Below, piece by piece: positions 1-25,130 of a stretch of DNA of 64,000 nucleotides; position 1 is the stretch's first letter; every line of letters starts with the position of its first letter. The translations under genes were made by a program, and so were the position numbers. This DNA comes from Parus major (taxonomy: Eukaryota; Chordata; Aves; Passeriformes; Paridae). The stretch is from assembly GCF_001522545.3 (NCBI RefSeq), contig NC_031768.1, positions 87,790,431 to 87,854,430 of the forward strand, in the 5' to 3' direction. The notes under the pieces were generated by a model, which was not told the DNA's origin, did not search any database, and worked only from the letters and a program-made list of their open reading frames with translations.

Positions 1-13
1 TCTTAAATTCAAG

Positions 14-87
14 TTGGGTTGACAGACATAGCCCTTCAGAAGTGAAATAACTGAGCTTTATACTTCACATAACATGGATCAAGAATT
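14..87 (+). repeat. Diverged direct repeat, copy 1
   Basis: This stretch shares a common core (AGCCCTTCAGAAGTGAAATA) and a matching tail (GGATCAAGA) with 870-953, with scattered substitutions and small indels between them. It may be a fragment of an unrecognised dispersed repeat or a local duplication. No family is assigned. Confidence 0.6.
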
Positions 88-869
88 GCCCAGCAGATAC
101 CAACAGAGGCAGATCATCAGTTCAAGGGGAATTCCTCCAGCCTCAGTAAACAACTCACTGTTTCCCAATATGTTCACCAGTACCCTGGCAGCAGCTACAA
201 AAGCACTGCTGGGAAAATTTACAGAAAATTCAAGGATTAAGGGAAAGGTAAATAATATTCAAGAAAAAAGCATTTCCCCTCAGATTGCTTTCAAACATCT
301 ATGTTTAATACAGCGAAATTCAGGCATAAGGAATTCACACCAGGCACAGAAAGGGTACCACCTGCTGCAAAGTATTACTGGCAGCTGAATGTGACCTTTC
401 CATTGCATGTGGTGGCATGGAAGGCTCAGGTACCTTGTACTCCTACAAATGAGGAAGTAATAGGAGCATGCAAATGTAGGATTTTTTTCACTGTCTGGCT
501 GTGCTGAGTCTGTTGAAGGAATACTGAATACATGCCAGAAAGAGGGATGAGTGAATGAACAAGGTACAGAACTAAAGCTGAAAACCAGAAGTCCACTCTG
601 TTTAAATTACCAAGGTAAGACTGAGGAATAATTTGATCAATGTGCATAAATACTATATGGAGAGAAATCATGCATACTTCATCTGGACTTTTAAACCTAA
701 TAAAGCTAGTCCAAGTAAGGACCAATGAAACTAAAGGTCAGTAAATCCCCACTGGAAATCAGATGTGGTCTGTGACAAGAGACATGGCCTGCCATGGATC
801 ATACTAATTAAAAAAAAAGGTCTACTAGTCAGCATCTCTTTGGGAAAAATAAATCTTGCTAAACACACC

Positions 870-953
870 TTGGGCTGTCAAACACAGCCCTTCAGAAGTG
901 AAATACCTAGGTTTTATATCCGATGTGAAGCAGCCTTTAGCTGGATCAAGATT
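870..953 (+). repeat. Diverged direct repeat, copy 2
   Basis: Second copy of the repeat at 14-87, in the same orientation about 860 bp away. The shared part begins at TTGGGCTGTCAAACACAGCCC-like sequence and ends at GGATCAAGATTA. The sequence flanking each copy does not match. Confidence 0.6.
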
Positions 954-3900
954 ACTTACTTTCCTGAATGTGGAATAAATTTACATAATTAATTATACAA
1001 AGGATTTCAAGCTGCACGATCATTTGGAAAGTGACTCCACTTCAACATGTTTTAAGTTTCTACTGAGGTTTTGCGGAGGGACATGGTCTCTGGACAGCAA
1101 ATGGCAACTGTAGAGGTACAATGAAACCTAATTGTCAGTGCTGCTAGATGGTATTCTGTGCTGTATGCTCCTCTCTTTACCTACAGCCATGGCATGAAAA
1201 AAACATCAGAGCCACTTAGTCTAGACTTAATGCCATAATTGCTTTGGTTTTCACTTGCAGCAAATATAATATGGAGAAATCCATTGGGTACAATAGCCCA
1301 GGCTGCTGTGTACTGAGGGTGAAGGATCTATTGGCAGGAGTCCTAACTGAGTAAATGATGCTTAAATGCTCTTGGGACATCACCATACTGCACAATAACT
1401 GTTATGGTGAAGCATCTATCAGCTTAAGATAGGACTTTTTATTAATTTAAGCTTAATACTAATCAATACATTAAAAATGGTCCTATTATTAAAGCTACTA
1501 GTAGAACTAAAGGTTCAAGTGCTCAGTGTTTTCAGGTAGCACAATTCACACGTGTTGTCTTGCATAAGCAAAGTCTGAAATATTTTTTTCTGGGGTGTGT
1601 TTAATGCCATCCCTACCCAACTGTGCAGAGAACAATTGTGTAGATGTGTCACTTCACAGCCCTTTGCTGTCACTTTCTTCAAACAGCTCCTTATGGACCA
1701 GTCTCTTCAAAGCCCCAATGAGGTCTGAACCTGCGTCCTGCACAGAGCACTGCTGATACTGCTTTGAGGAACTGTGCTGCTCTCTAGGCCAGGAGAAAGT
1801 CATAGCTTTTGACTGAAAATTCATTCCTATTTGGAGCTATAGGATGAATTACTTCAATGCTTGGTAAGCTCTTTGTTAGAATGAGAACCAACAGATTCTG
1901 CACTCTAGGTGTCCTTTCTTTTAACAAAACCATGGTAATTCATGAAACCTGAGTTCAATGCTTATTTATAATCTAATTAAGAAGTACTATCTATGGGGCA
2001 AAATAAAAAAGGAGTCACAAATTATCCTATAGTCACAGTGAGTTAACTGAACTTATGCAAGTGCTTCAGACATTCAGAATGGGCAAGCACAGTCACAGGT
2101 CACATAAATGGTCAACTGATGTTCCAGGGGATTCAGTTACTGTGTCTGGGCACATGTTCCACTTGGCTACTGGCTTAAATCTGTATTTTCCATTCCTCTA
2201 TCAATGTAAGCCTTGGCCAACAAAGAAATCTCATGTCAAGGCTTTGATTTCTTCAGTCTTTCATGTCATTCTTTCTACAGACACTGGCAAAAGTCCTTTC
2301 AGAGCAAAGTATTGCTTCTAGTCCAGTTGGAAGATCACTTTTATAATTCTACAAGGCAAAAGGGTCACCATAAAAGTAATTTGTTCTCATTCCTTCTAAC
2401 TTCTGTATAGAGCAACACCAGTCCTTCACAGTGCATTAAAGTTCACTTTGGGGATAAAACTCTTTGACAGGTTAGTAAAGCATTTGTGAAGATAGATGAC
2501 TACCCAGAAAGAAATGGAATAATAAACTATGTTATGATTATCATGCCTTTGAAGTTAGCTTCAACCCTACCTTGGGATAAATGGAAATTTTTTATATATC
2601 TACTTGTTTCCTCATCTGACTTTGTGTGTGCCTTTAGGAAGCTCTCAAGGTGCCCTTTGTCACCAGCTCCATTTGTGAATAGTATCAGGAAAGGTCAATC
2701 CTGGAAGAAATTTTACATCCTTTTGTGCAACAGAGACATGCTGTGTCTTTGTAACAGATACTGGTGTCTGGTATCTAGGTAATTCAAGGGATAATTGTTA
2801 TCTGAAGTTGCTACAGAGACATTATATGAGCATTTCATGGAGCCTTCCCTAAAATTCTGACTATGGGCTGAAAAACTGACTTTTCCCCAGCTGACAGAAG
2901 TACTTCATAAATGAGCTTCATAAATATAAAGAAGTTCTTTTCAAATACAGGTTTTGTTGTAAAGCAGGGCATAAATGACTATATTAAAAGTGACTTTTAT
3001 GAAAAATTCAACGTGTTTGGGGGCAGACAAGAATTCTGTGGGTTTGGTCATCAGGCAGTATGTACTACTCCAATTCAGAAGAATCTCATCCATTCTTTAC
3101 TTAGTAATTAAAAACCATGAGTCCTTTTTTGTATTTGCTGCATGCAGTTCATTCACCCTTCTTCTAGCAGCCTTGTCAGGGCAATTGTTTCCCAGCACAT
3201 TTTCTATGGGTGAGTCCAGTTAAGTCTTTCTCCTTTTAGCTAAAGACACATCTAAATAATACTCCATCTGTTGTCTGCTTAGTTGATGCTCACAGCTGAT
3301 GGCAAGTTATTATCTTCAAACTGATGAATAAGCAATTGTCTGTTATTTCCCTGCTGGAGAAACAGCTGTGTTTGCTCTATTGACCCTCATATTTCTGTGT
3401 GTGGCTCAAGTTGTGCCCCTCTCAAATCTGTCTCCCACAACAAAGGCACACCTCTTGCCTTCTCTTCACAACAAACACATCTCCAGTGCATTTGTAATGC
3501 AGAGTAGGCAAGGTTTTGCAGTTGCCTGACATTCAAGAGCTTCCTCTGTTTTCCTTGTGACTCTTCCCAAATGACTAATCTCCCCACCAGCCATATCTAA
3601 TAGCTCTTCTGATACTGTTTAATTCTGTATATCACAAAGCAGCTGGTTCTGAATTGTTCAGACAGGCCTCTAGTTTAATAGTCACAAAAATTGATTAGAT
3701 AAGCCATTAGGCTCAAAGGTCTGTGTCATCTAAGGCATTATTTACTTCTTTAAAGCCTTGCACGATCAATTTCCAGCCAGGCAGACACACCTAAATGTAA
3801 AGCTGGAGAAGGTGCCAATCCATTTTTACCTCTTCACAATATGCATCCCTAGCACTGAGGAAGGAACTATTCACTGGGAGGTGCACAAACGTAATAAAAG

Positions 3901-6900
3901 ACTTTAGATGTTGCTAGGTGAAGCCAATTTGTATTTGTTTTTATTTTGTGGAACAGCATATGACAGGTTTTCACTGAGTCTGAGGTCAGTCAGATTTCCA
4001 GCCATAGAATAATACACACAAGCAGGTCTCCAACCTGAGAATCATTAGCACAACACATTTTTCAGCCCTTGCACTGTGCTTTGCCTTGGGGCCTAGAAGA
4101 GCTTTTATTTTTCACTCATGCCAAAGTTCAAAGCCTCCTATGTAATAGCAACCTGCAAATTGTCTGGGAGTCACCCCAAAGATGCTCTGTGCAATGACCC
4201 TGTGACTACACACCTTTGCCTTCTCAGATCCTTGGAAGCTTGTTTTCCCCATTTAATCACAATGCTTTTACTGCAAGACACAAAGAGAGGTCCAGCAGCT
4301 GCTCATCAAGAATCCAAATGAATGGGCAGAAACTGAGTGACCTCAGTCAGAAGAAAAGACAGGCCTTTCATCTTATCAGAAATAATATGAAGCAGGAAAT
4401 ATTTGCTCTGAAGGATAGATTAGGATTCCCTATTAGTTTTCTCCTGATTTTTTTGCAGGACCACACAGTGTTTGTAGCAAGAAAGAGACACCGGAGAGGC
4501 TCCTGTAAATGCTCAGAGGGGAGCTGAAAAAAGAACAGATGGACTTTTTCCTAGAAGGGGCCACAGAAATAGCCTCATGAGCTATTTGACTAAGAAAATG
4601 AAGGAACTTGAGGGACTTGAGAAATATCAGGGAAGATATTAAGAAAAAAGGGCTTCAAAACCAGATTGTTAAAGCAGCTATGGAGAAACAGGTAAAAAAT
4701 GCAGGGAATTTTGACATAGAGGCAGTTGAATCAATACAGCAGATCTCAGCCTGTATTCCACCTCTTGCCATAACTTCCCACTTCCATTCTGTGGCTTATG
4801 GGAGAGCCTGTGTTTGGGGTAGGCAAGTCCACAAACCAGAGCAATGCACAGAATTATCTCTACTTGATACAGACTCCTAAAAAGTCACAACTTCCCTGCA
4901 GAAGGGAGTGGTCTTTTGACAGCCAGATATATTAGAAACCTTTAGGAGGATTTTTTTCTGTTGTACTGTTTGCACCCATGCACTTTAAATCTTAGTGTTT
5001 ATTGTAAAATTTTGCCTTGCCCCAAAGTAACAGAATTGATACATTTTGCTTGGGATTGCCCTGCATCTTTTTGTTACCTGAACGAAACAGTGCAAAAAGA
5101 AGTAACTGATCTCATCTTGTTCAATATCGTGCAGCACACAATGGCAGATGCAGACAATACTGTCTGTCCTTTGCAGGCATCTTGCAAAGGTGTGCACCTC
5201 GATTATCTTCTGCCTTGCAGCAGCGTAGATTCTTAAAACAAGACAACTCAGATCGCTCAGAATAAGGGCAGCACAGACATCCTAATAAAATCTGCAATTT
5301 TCTGCAGAGTTCCGAAGTGCCAGCTGCCCCATTTTCAGATAAAGGATTCTGAATTCCCTAGCCAGCTCTGTATGTGGAATGAGTGGCCCAGGTTCCCCTG
5401 GGCACAGCCTGGAAACTGTCCTGCCTGCTTGCCAGCTCTGCCTGTGCCTGCATCTCTGCACATGCTGGGCAGCTGGACAGCTTGGGCTGGCCAGTCCCAT
5501 CTCCACTGGGAATGCCCATAGCCAGCTTCGGGGGCACTGGTAAAACAAAAGGAAGCAAGACTGGGTTTATGGACAGCATCCGTCACAGATCGCTGGCCCA
5601 GGTGGAGAAAAGGAGCAAACGGTTTCTTAAACAAGTAGCTATAAAAAAGTAAACATAAAGGTTGGTAGTATTTGATTTTTCACCTTAGGAGACAAAAATC
5701 CTACACTCCCCAAGCTGAAACATACCTAGAGTCTTCTTAAACCATAGATAGTAAATTCTTAATAGAAGAAGTTCACTCAGTTTAACCAACTCACAGTGAT
5801 TTGTGCTAGGCTGTCCATTTCAAATTAATCAGATCACTGAGGTAAAAATCCTGTGTTTATATATGGACCTGCACAAGCACTCTCCACAAATGATACAGAA
5901 CACATCCCCCAAAAGATTTGTGTTATAAGTACATAAAATTAGCAGTTAGCAAACAATAAATACTCATATGTGTTAATAGGAGAACACCACTGAAAGGCTA
6001 CTAAATTAAATGGTACATAATTAAATTGTGGAATGTGTAATTTTTGCTCCCCAGCCACCAACCCTGCTGCTCCAGACAGGAGCTCAGGCTAATGGAGACA
6101 CAAGTTCAGCAGGTTCACCTTATCTGTACCACACAGCACCTGGCCAGTAATTGCACACACCGTGAGCAGCTGCCTTCCAGTCACAGGTATGGGGGCCTCC
6201 TAGCACTGTCCTTGCTCTCTCAGGTCACTTCCCATCAAGAAAACCCTGACCTGACTGTGAGAAAGGGAGCAGGCAGTGAACACTGACAGAAGTACCACCA
6301 CAAATGAGACTGACTTTACTAGAAAGATTTTCGTCTGTGTGGCTGTCTGAAAACCACTCTGGAAATGCTGGAGGCTGCATGTTTGTGAGGTGAACTCATT
6401 ACTCCCAGGGCTGAGGAAAGCTTCCTGAAGGTAATGAGCTGCAATTCCTGGTATGAAGTAGCTGTGCACACAAATTTGGCATTTTCCTGCTATTCATGTG
6501 TTTGATTTTGAAACAAAGTGAAAAAAATGCACAAGTGGGTTTGAAAGCCACCATATGATGGTGATTATAAGTATAGTCTGTTCCTTTGTAGCGCTCTCTG
6601 TTCCTGCCCAGTGGGGTTATTCTCTACATACATACTCCTTCTTGATGCTGATTCCCTCCTCTCAGGCAGGTATGTATATCCAAATGCCTAGATCAACAGG
6701 ATGCTTTACATTTCGATGTGTATATCCTTCAACACCCAACAAGCAACACAGAAATGAGAGATCATTCTTCCAACCATGGAATTTTCAACAAACACATTAT
6801 TTTACTTTGCAATGGCATGAATATCCAGCTTTACTTTCCAAGCTGACAAGGCATAAAGGAATGAATTAAACTACATTTATTCTGGTTCATTTTTACTGAC

Positions 6901-8157
6901 AACAGTGAAAGCTAAATCTGTCTGACTTGCCCATTTCTGCCAGTATTTTCCTGAAAAGCAGAATAGCTTTGAAAGACAAACTCTGGAGACAGCCAGCAAC
7001 TGCAGGATTCCTCTAAATCAGGGTCAAACTTTGCGCTCATCAACTCCGAGTAAAGTGGTTTTGAGACACCTATTCAGGCACCTAGAGCAGTGCAAGTTTC
7101 CCATAAATGCCAAGACAAAGCCTTTTACTTCGATCTGACTGATATTTTTGAGTTAACTGAGATTAGACAGGAACAAAACTGCAGTTCCCATATCTGAATG
7201 TGACCTGACCTCTGCAGTTTGTGGCAAGGACAGCCTTTGTTTTGGTTAGACTATCCCAAAGAGAGGAAAATAGCCATGCAAACGGGGAGGTGATCCTCCA
7301 TTTATTCACCTGTGTTGTTCTGATTTCAGGTGTGTTTGGGCTCAAGCGTTTTGTGACAACCAGAATGAGGCAGACAGGATTTTCTACATATCTGACATAC
7401 CATCACTTGATAGTCCATGCTAATTGTGTTAAGAATGCAGTAGATATTAAAACCACAAAGTGAATACCACATTGGATACCATGAACAAACACCAAGTAAG
7501 GTAGAGAGCATACATAAAGGATCAGAAGACAAAATGCCAGAATATGATCCATGTGGCAGCGGGCAGAATGCATTGAATGAATGGGTAAATGGGACTAAGT
7601 CATGTATAATTTCATCAGTTCACAAATACCACTGCCAAATCAAGGCAGCTATCTATTTTCTGCCCAAGAGCCACACATTATTTTCCTCCATTACTCAATC
7701 TTCTTTATTTTGATCCTATATAAGCTTAAAACTGTGAGGCAAAAAATACAGCCTCTATGGAAAATTGCTGTGGGATTGCAAAAGATATAAAGCTTGCCAA
7801 AGAAAATGAACTTTAAAAACTGTTTTCCTTGTTTATGTGTTCTCCCCAGGCCCTCTTGTTTATGTAAGGCTCAATATATGATCAAGTTACCTTGCGTCAG
7901 CCAGGCTGTGGTAATTGTCTGTGTGTGCACTTTCAGCCCGCAGCAAATGCAAGAAAATTTAACCTGGTTTAAGCCCCTTTGATTGCAGGCCTAGTCGAAC
8001 TTACCTTATGGTGAGGGCATGCACCTACCTCAGACACAGTCACACACTGCATCCCAGGAGCCTTATGCTGTGTCTGAGACCCAGGATTGTGAAAGGCACC
8101 CTAAAGGGCATTTGGGACAGCTTCTCTTTCCTTCTGCAGGCACATTGAAAGGCTTAC

Positions 8158-20578
<12,421 letters not shown>

Positions 20579-20831
20579 TGTTCCTCTTTTCACCAGGGGG
20601 TTATAGGATGCAAAATTGGAAAAGATGATGTATGAAAGCAGATGTCAAAGCTTTTCCTTTCCTTAATACAGCACAGAGAGGATTTGGGGCACATGCTGGC
20701 AGGGAGATAAGCAAGAAGGTGGGAGCCACAGTGCTGGTGTTTCTCCCTCTGTCTTCTCCATTGCAAAAAAACAATTCAGCTGTCCTTCTTCCTTCATAAC
20801 TGAAGCATTATGGAGAGCCCATCTCTGAGAA
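20579..20831 (-). other. CASR: CASR exon 2, predicted 5'UTR part
   Basis: A strong acceptor (TTTCTCTTACAG with its AG at 20833-20832, after a pyrimidine run) lies 253 nt upstream of the start codon. In human CASR the alternative first exons splice to a common exon 2 about 242 nt before the ATG, so position and length fit. The complete exon 2 would be 20394-20831 (438 nt). The boundary is inferred from the splice motif and family knowledge, not from transcript data. Confidence 0.75.
20590..20822 (-). promoter_or_regulatory. Upstream ORF cluster in the predicted CASR 5'UTR
   Basis: Inside the predicted 5'UTR, four upstream ATGs open short ORFs: 20822-20808 (4 codons plus stop), 20808-20794 (4 codons plus stop, sharing one base with the first), 20797-20663 (44 codons) and 20694-20590 (34 codons, stopping 11 nt before the CASR ATG). 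The two longer ones overlap in different frames. If the exon boundary is right, they could reduce or tune translation of the receptor. No known peptide family is recognised; the regulatory role is inferred. Confidence 0.5.
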
Positions 20832-23460
20832 CTGTAAGAGAAAGATTTGAAAAGTGATTCCAGCTATACACCAGGATCCCACATTGCCATGATGGTTCTG
20901 CTTTGTCAATCCAAGCCTCCAGTATGCCCCTGAAGCTGCCCCCACTCAACAACCCACCTGGGACATATCACAACCTTGGCAAAGTCATCTAGGCACCACG
21001 GTGGCACCTCCTCAAACAATGTCAGATGCCTGATTCTCTGCCACATACCTAAGGTGGGTTGCTTAATCTTCCTATGGTTCTGTATGACCCTGGTCATAGC
21101 AGATGCTGTAAAACCTGTGATCTGATCAGTGTTCATGAACAGAGCACACTGTGAGACCTGGGTGGGCAAGTAGGGAATAAGGGAGGATCAAATGATGTAA
21201 GAATCAAGCCCTTCTCTTAAGCAAATAACCATAATAATCTTTTGTTGTTGGTCCTTCATCTACTGTCCAGTGATCATTCTTAACCCTCTGACTTTGAACT
21301 TATCCTTGCTAAAAATAAAACAAGGTCCCCAGAAAGAGTTCTTTTGTATTGAAAGGGAGAATGAATTCCAGGGAAGCATTTGAAACCAAGATACTTCTCC
21401 ATAATGAATCATGAAGACTTGAAAGGTTCGGCAATCATGCCATTGAAAGCTTAGCTATAGCAGCCTTTGAAGTCTGTTTCCTGGGGATGAAAAATACTGC
21501 AGCTTCTCCATGCTCAATACATTTTCCCTGCAGCATGTCTACAGGCCTCCCAAATGAAAACTAACTTAATTATGGCATATAAAAATGGCTATGGCTACAG
21601 GAGAGGAGACAGCACAGAAAATTCACAATGAACAGCTCTTCAGCCTATTTGAAACAGGTCTAAAAGCTAGTAGTAAGAATCTGAAGTTAGTCAAATTTAG
21701 AGTAGAAGCTAGGCATACATTGCTAATTCTGAGGACAATTAATTTCTGAAGCAGGTCATCCAGAGTTTTTAAGTGCTGAGAACCTTTTTATGAGGCTGAC
21801 TTATTATCACTAAATGAAGCTATATGGATTTGATCTTCATCTAGGTCAAATAAAGAGTTACTGCAAGGAAAAACTGCGATCATGAGGCTTCCGGTAGCAG
21901 TCTGGATGATCATGCATGCTGTATGATCACCAAGCATGTGGAACTATTTCATACATTTTCATTACAATGAAGGTTCGTATGCAGCAGTCAATGAGAGAGG
22001 AGGGACAAGGCTTCTGTTGTTCTCATGCCTCTGTGGTCACTGCAATTAGCTGGGCAGACACTGCAATTCTCTGTGGCGGGTCCACTCTAAACTATTCTTT
22101 GGGCCTGGCTGGAACAAGTGCATTTTTATTGGCAAGGGCAGTCAAATCTTTGGCTAGATATCAAGATATGTCTAGGTATTGGCATGTGGCCCTTTGACAG
22201 CTGGATGATAGAATTTTAACCAGAACCAGGATTAGGATAGGACAGAGCAATGCAACAAGCGAGTGTCATGAAGTGTCTGGGTTTTGATCTTTTCTGGTGG
22301 ATGGATAGTGGTTTTGGCTTTTTCAGTGCCCAACAGAATAAAGAACAGAACACTTTTCCATATTTCAGTTAGAGAAATGTCATGTTCCTCCCATCACCTG
22401 TGGTTTCAGGAAAGATACAAACACTAGTGAAGTGCTGATACAGTGTCCTGAAGTGAGGACCAGCACAGGCAGGGCCAGCACTTAGAGGTGAGGTGTTTGA
22501 AACAGGGAGAGTAATTTCTGAAGAGACACTGCAAAGACATGGGATGGTCTGACTAATGCTCTTTAGCTCAGCTCATCCCCAGCTCCCTCTGGGATAGCAG
22601 GGACCTGGGGGACCGCATGCTCTGACATGTCCCCAGAGTCTGGGAAAGGAACCATGCGTAGGACTCAACCAAGATGGGATGAGGTCAGTGACTTCCCCAA
22701 TTGCTGTGGGAAGACCACAGCCTGCTGATTTACTACTCAATTTTTCTGCTTTTACTTTAATAAGGCTTTCTTTTGCCTTTGGGGTTATTCGCTCATGAAA
22801 AAGGAAACTGTTTCCATCAGCAGCAGACAGACAGTATAATTTATTTTGCTGGGTTGCTGTGGAGGTGTTTGGGCTGAAGCTACTGAATATTTAGGAACTC
22901 TTCAGCACAAGACAGTACACGGCTGAAGTATGAAATGTAGAAAATGTAAATTCACATTCTTATTTCTCTTTTGTCACAGTAGACAAAGTCAAAACACCCT
23001 AACTGGTAAAACACAGTAAATTTTAAAACAGCATTTACATCACTTAGTAGTCCAAGTTGTCGTTCAAGAGCATGACAATGGAATAGACAATGAAAAGAAA
23101 ATTATTCATTAATGGTATAGGACATCAGGGTTGGTATCCCCCTGAATAATTTGGAACTAGCAGTTCTCAGGGACAGGACACAGAACTGAAGTAACATCAG
23201 AGCTGATGTCTGGGAACAAGATGGGCTGCATATATATAAAACACACCCCTGAGGTAGCAAACTGAAGGATAAATGTCCAAAGATGCACTGGCACAGAAAA
23301 GCAAAACTAAGTGTATGCTCAGCTTCTCATAAATCTCAGTGTCCAAATTTACAACTCTCCATACCCGAATTTCAGCTATAGCTGGAAAACCAAGCTCATT
23401 TAATGGGAGATAGAGGACTCACAGCTGCTTTCAAGTGCCCTGCACACCTGAAGATAAATA

Positions 23461-23527
23461 CTGTACATAATATTGTACATAACATTATACATAATATATA
23501 TAAATATATAATATTGTACATAATAGA
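23461..23527. repeat. AT-rich TACATAATATTG-type tandem repeat
   Basis: Imperfect 12-bp units (TACATAATATTG, TACATAACATTA, then TACATAATATAT and an AT-rich spacer, then another ATATTGTACATAAT) form a short AT-rich array with local self-complementarity. The open frames it creates on both strands are artefacts of the repeat. Confidence 0.7.
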
Positions 23528-24524
23528 TGAAGATACCAATTTTGTGATGAACAGTTGTGAGCTTTCTGCCAGTGCCCCAGATAATATCCTCTAGTATCAA
23601 CTTCTGTTGCATCAAATTTTCCTTCAGTTCTCTTTTCTATAATTAGGTTAAGATTATGAGCCTCTTCCTTATTAAAGGAAAGCATTACACAGACAACGAT
23701 TGAATTACCTGCTGATGTATCTTTCCAGACATAAAACTTAGCATACCACAGGTGGAAATTTTACTACAAATAGAACAAATTACTGTGATCCTGAAGTTTT
23801 CAGCTAATAAATAAAAAAAAGATTAAATTAACAAGCAACTGAATTGAGATGGAATCCATTGCTACTTCTTCCTTCGCAAATGTTTTTACATGTAAAACAT
23901 TATTTAGTATTAGCACATAAATTTTTTGATTATAAGCTCTTCAATGCAGAAAGCTTTTTCCTTGTACATTTACTCAGCCAATAAAATTCCATAAGACTAC
24001 TTTTGCAAGAAAAATATAAAAAATAAATTGTAATTTTATTTTTCTTTTAAATGGCCTGATTTTTAATCTCCCTCCCCTTTTAAAAATAATCCTCAATAGT
24101 TTTTCCACTCTGTTTCATTAAGTATCAGGCATTTTGATTCTGAACTGTCTTGGAAGAGAGCTTCTAAGTTTCCATGGAGGAATTTGAACTGGTTCCAGGA
24201 ATAGGATGGCCTGTAAGGCAGCTATTGCCAGGGCAGGAACAGTAGCTGAGGTGGGGAGGGATGGTACCCAGGTACCAGCTGTGGGTATTTGAAAAGCTTG
24301 CAACAATCAGTACCATTTTGCCAGCTGAATGAAAGTTTTAGTTGCCAGACTAAATCAGGCAGAAAAGCCAGAAATGTTCAATATATCTTTTTTATTTTTT
24401 TATTTTTGTGAAAGGAAGCTGGATGGCACATTCACGGCATGCATTACTTATGAAGCAATTATTAATCAAACAGTAACTAACCACAACTCTCAACAGCAGC
24501 TGCTCAGGTACATCTAAGAGCTGG

Positions 24525-25130
24525 CATGGGAAGGATCTCAAGGGACCATGAAGCTGGCCCCTTAGCCCAAGAAGGGCTCAACAACAGTAGTGCAATTCCT
24601 GGCATATTTGCTCTAAAACCTTGTCAGGAAGAAACCAATCAGACACTCAGAGCAGCCTCCTTCAATGCTTCTCTGCTCTTACCAAAGAAAATGTTTTCTC
24701 ACATATAACTTTAGTGTTTTTTGTCACAGCTTAAGCCTGTCTTCTTCTCCCATCTACCACATGAAGGCCAGTGCCTCCCTGCTCATAATCACCTTGTATG
24801 GGATTTGATTCACCTCCCCTTTTACTCTTTTTTTTAGACCAAGCAAATTAACTTTTTTTTCCACAAAGATGCTTTCCTGAGCTCAGATTATTCTTTTTTC
24901 ATTCCCCTGGCCTCTCTCCAGCATGTCTCCACACTTAATGCTGACCAGTGCCCAGAAATGGACACAGTGTCCTTGCTTGGCCCTTACAAGCACTGAGCAA
25001 AGTAGAAGAATTACTTCATGTGTCTTGCAGGCTACAGCCCTGTTTGTACATCTCAGCATGGCGTTTGTCTTTTTTGGAACAGCGTGATATTGTTAACTTA
25101 TGGTAACTTATCAACTAAACACAAAGCAAA
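24525..25130 (-). mobile_element. Ancient CR1/L3-type LINE 3' fragment
   Basis: Read on the plus strand this is the reverse complement of a CR1-type ORF2 end and 3'UTR. Recognisable landmarks are the GGACACAGTGTCCTTG block, the AGTAGAAGAATTACTTC block, CTTTTTTGGAACAGCGTGATA and the TTGTTAACTTATGGTAACTT block. Further left lie degraded pieces of the untranslated tail (CACAGCTTAAGCCTGTCTTC). It is heavily mutated, 5'-truncated and non-functional. The family call rests on remembered consensus patterns, so subfamily is not given. Confidence 0.65.

Larger units (their letters stand above)
1..8157 (-). other. CASR intron 4 (partial), no exon found
   Basis: This segment runs from the exon 4 donor at 8157 to the window edge. 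CASR exon 5 should be a 77-codon open block beginning VLKHLRHLNFT; no minus-strand reading frame here resembles it, so exons 5-7 lie further left. Apart from a diverged repeat pair near 14-87 and 870-953, I see only unique-looking AT-rich sequence. The open frames on both strands around 5280-5650 resemble no family and lack coding character. Confidence 0.85.

Noticed and set aside
5282..5652. Possible exon of CASR or another gene, from overlapping open frames on both strands
   Set aside because: None resembles CASR exon 5 or 6, and open frames on both strands point to composition, not coding.
20579..20593. In-frame GTG five codons upstream of the CASR ATG as an alternative start
   Set aside because: It is not an ATG, and family alignment and signal-peptide length both fit the ATG at 20578.
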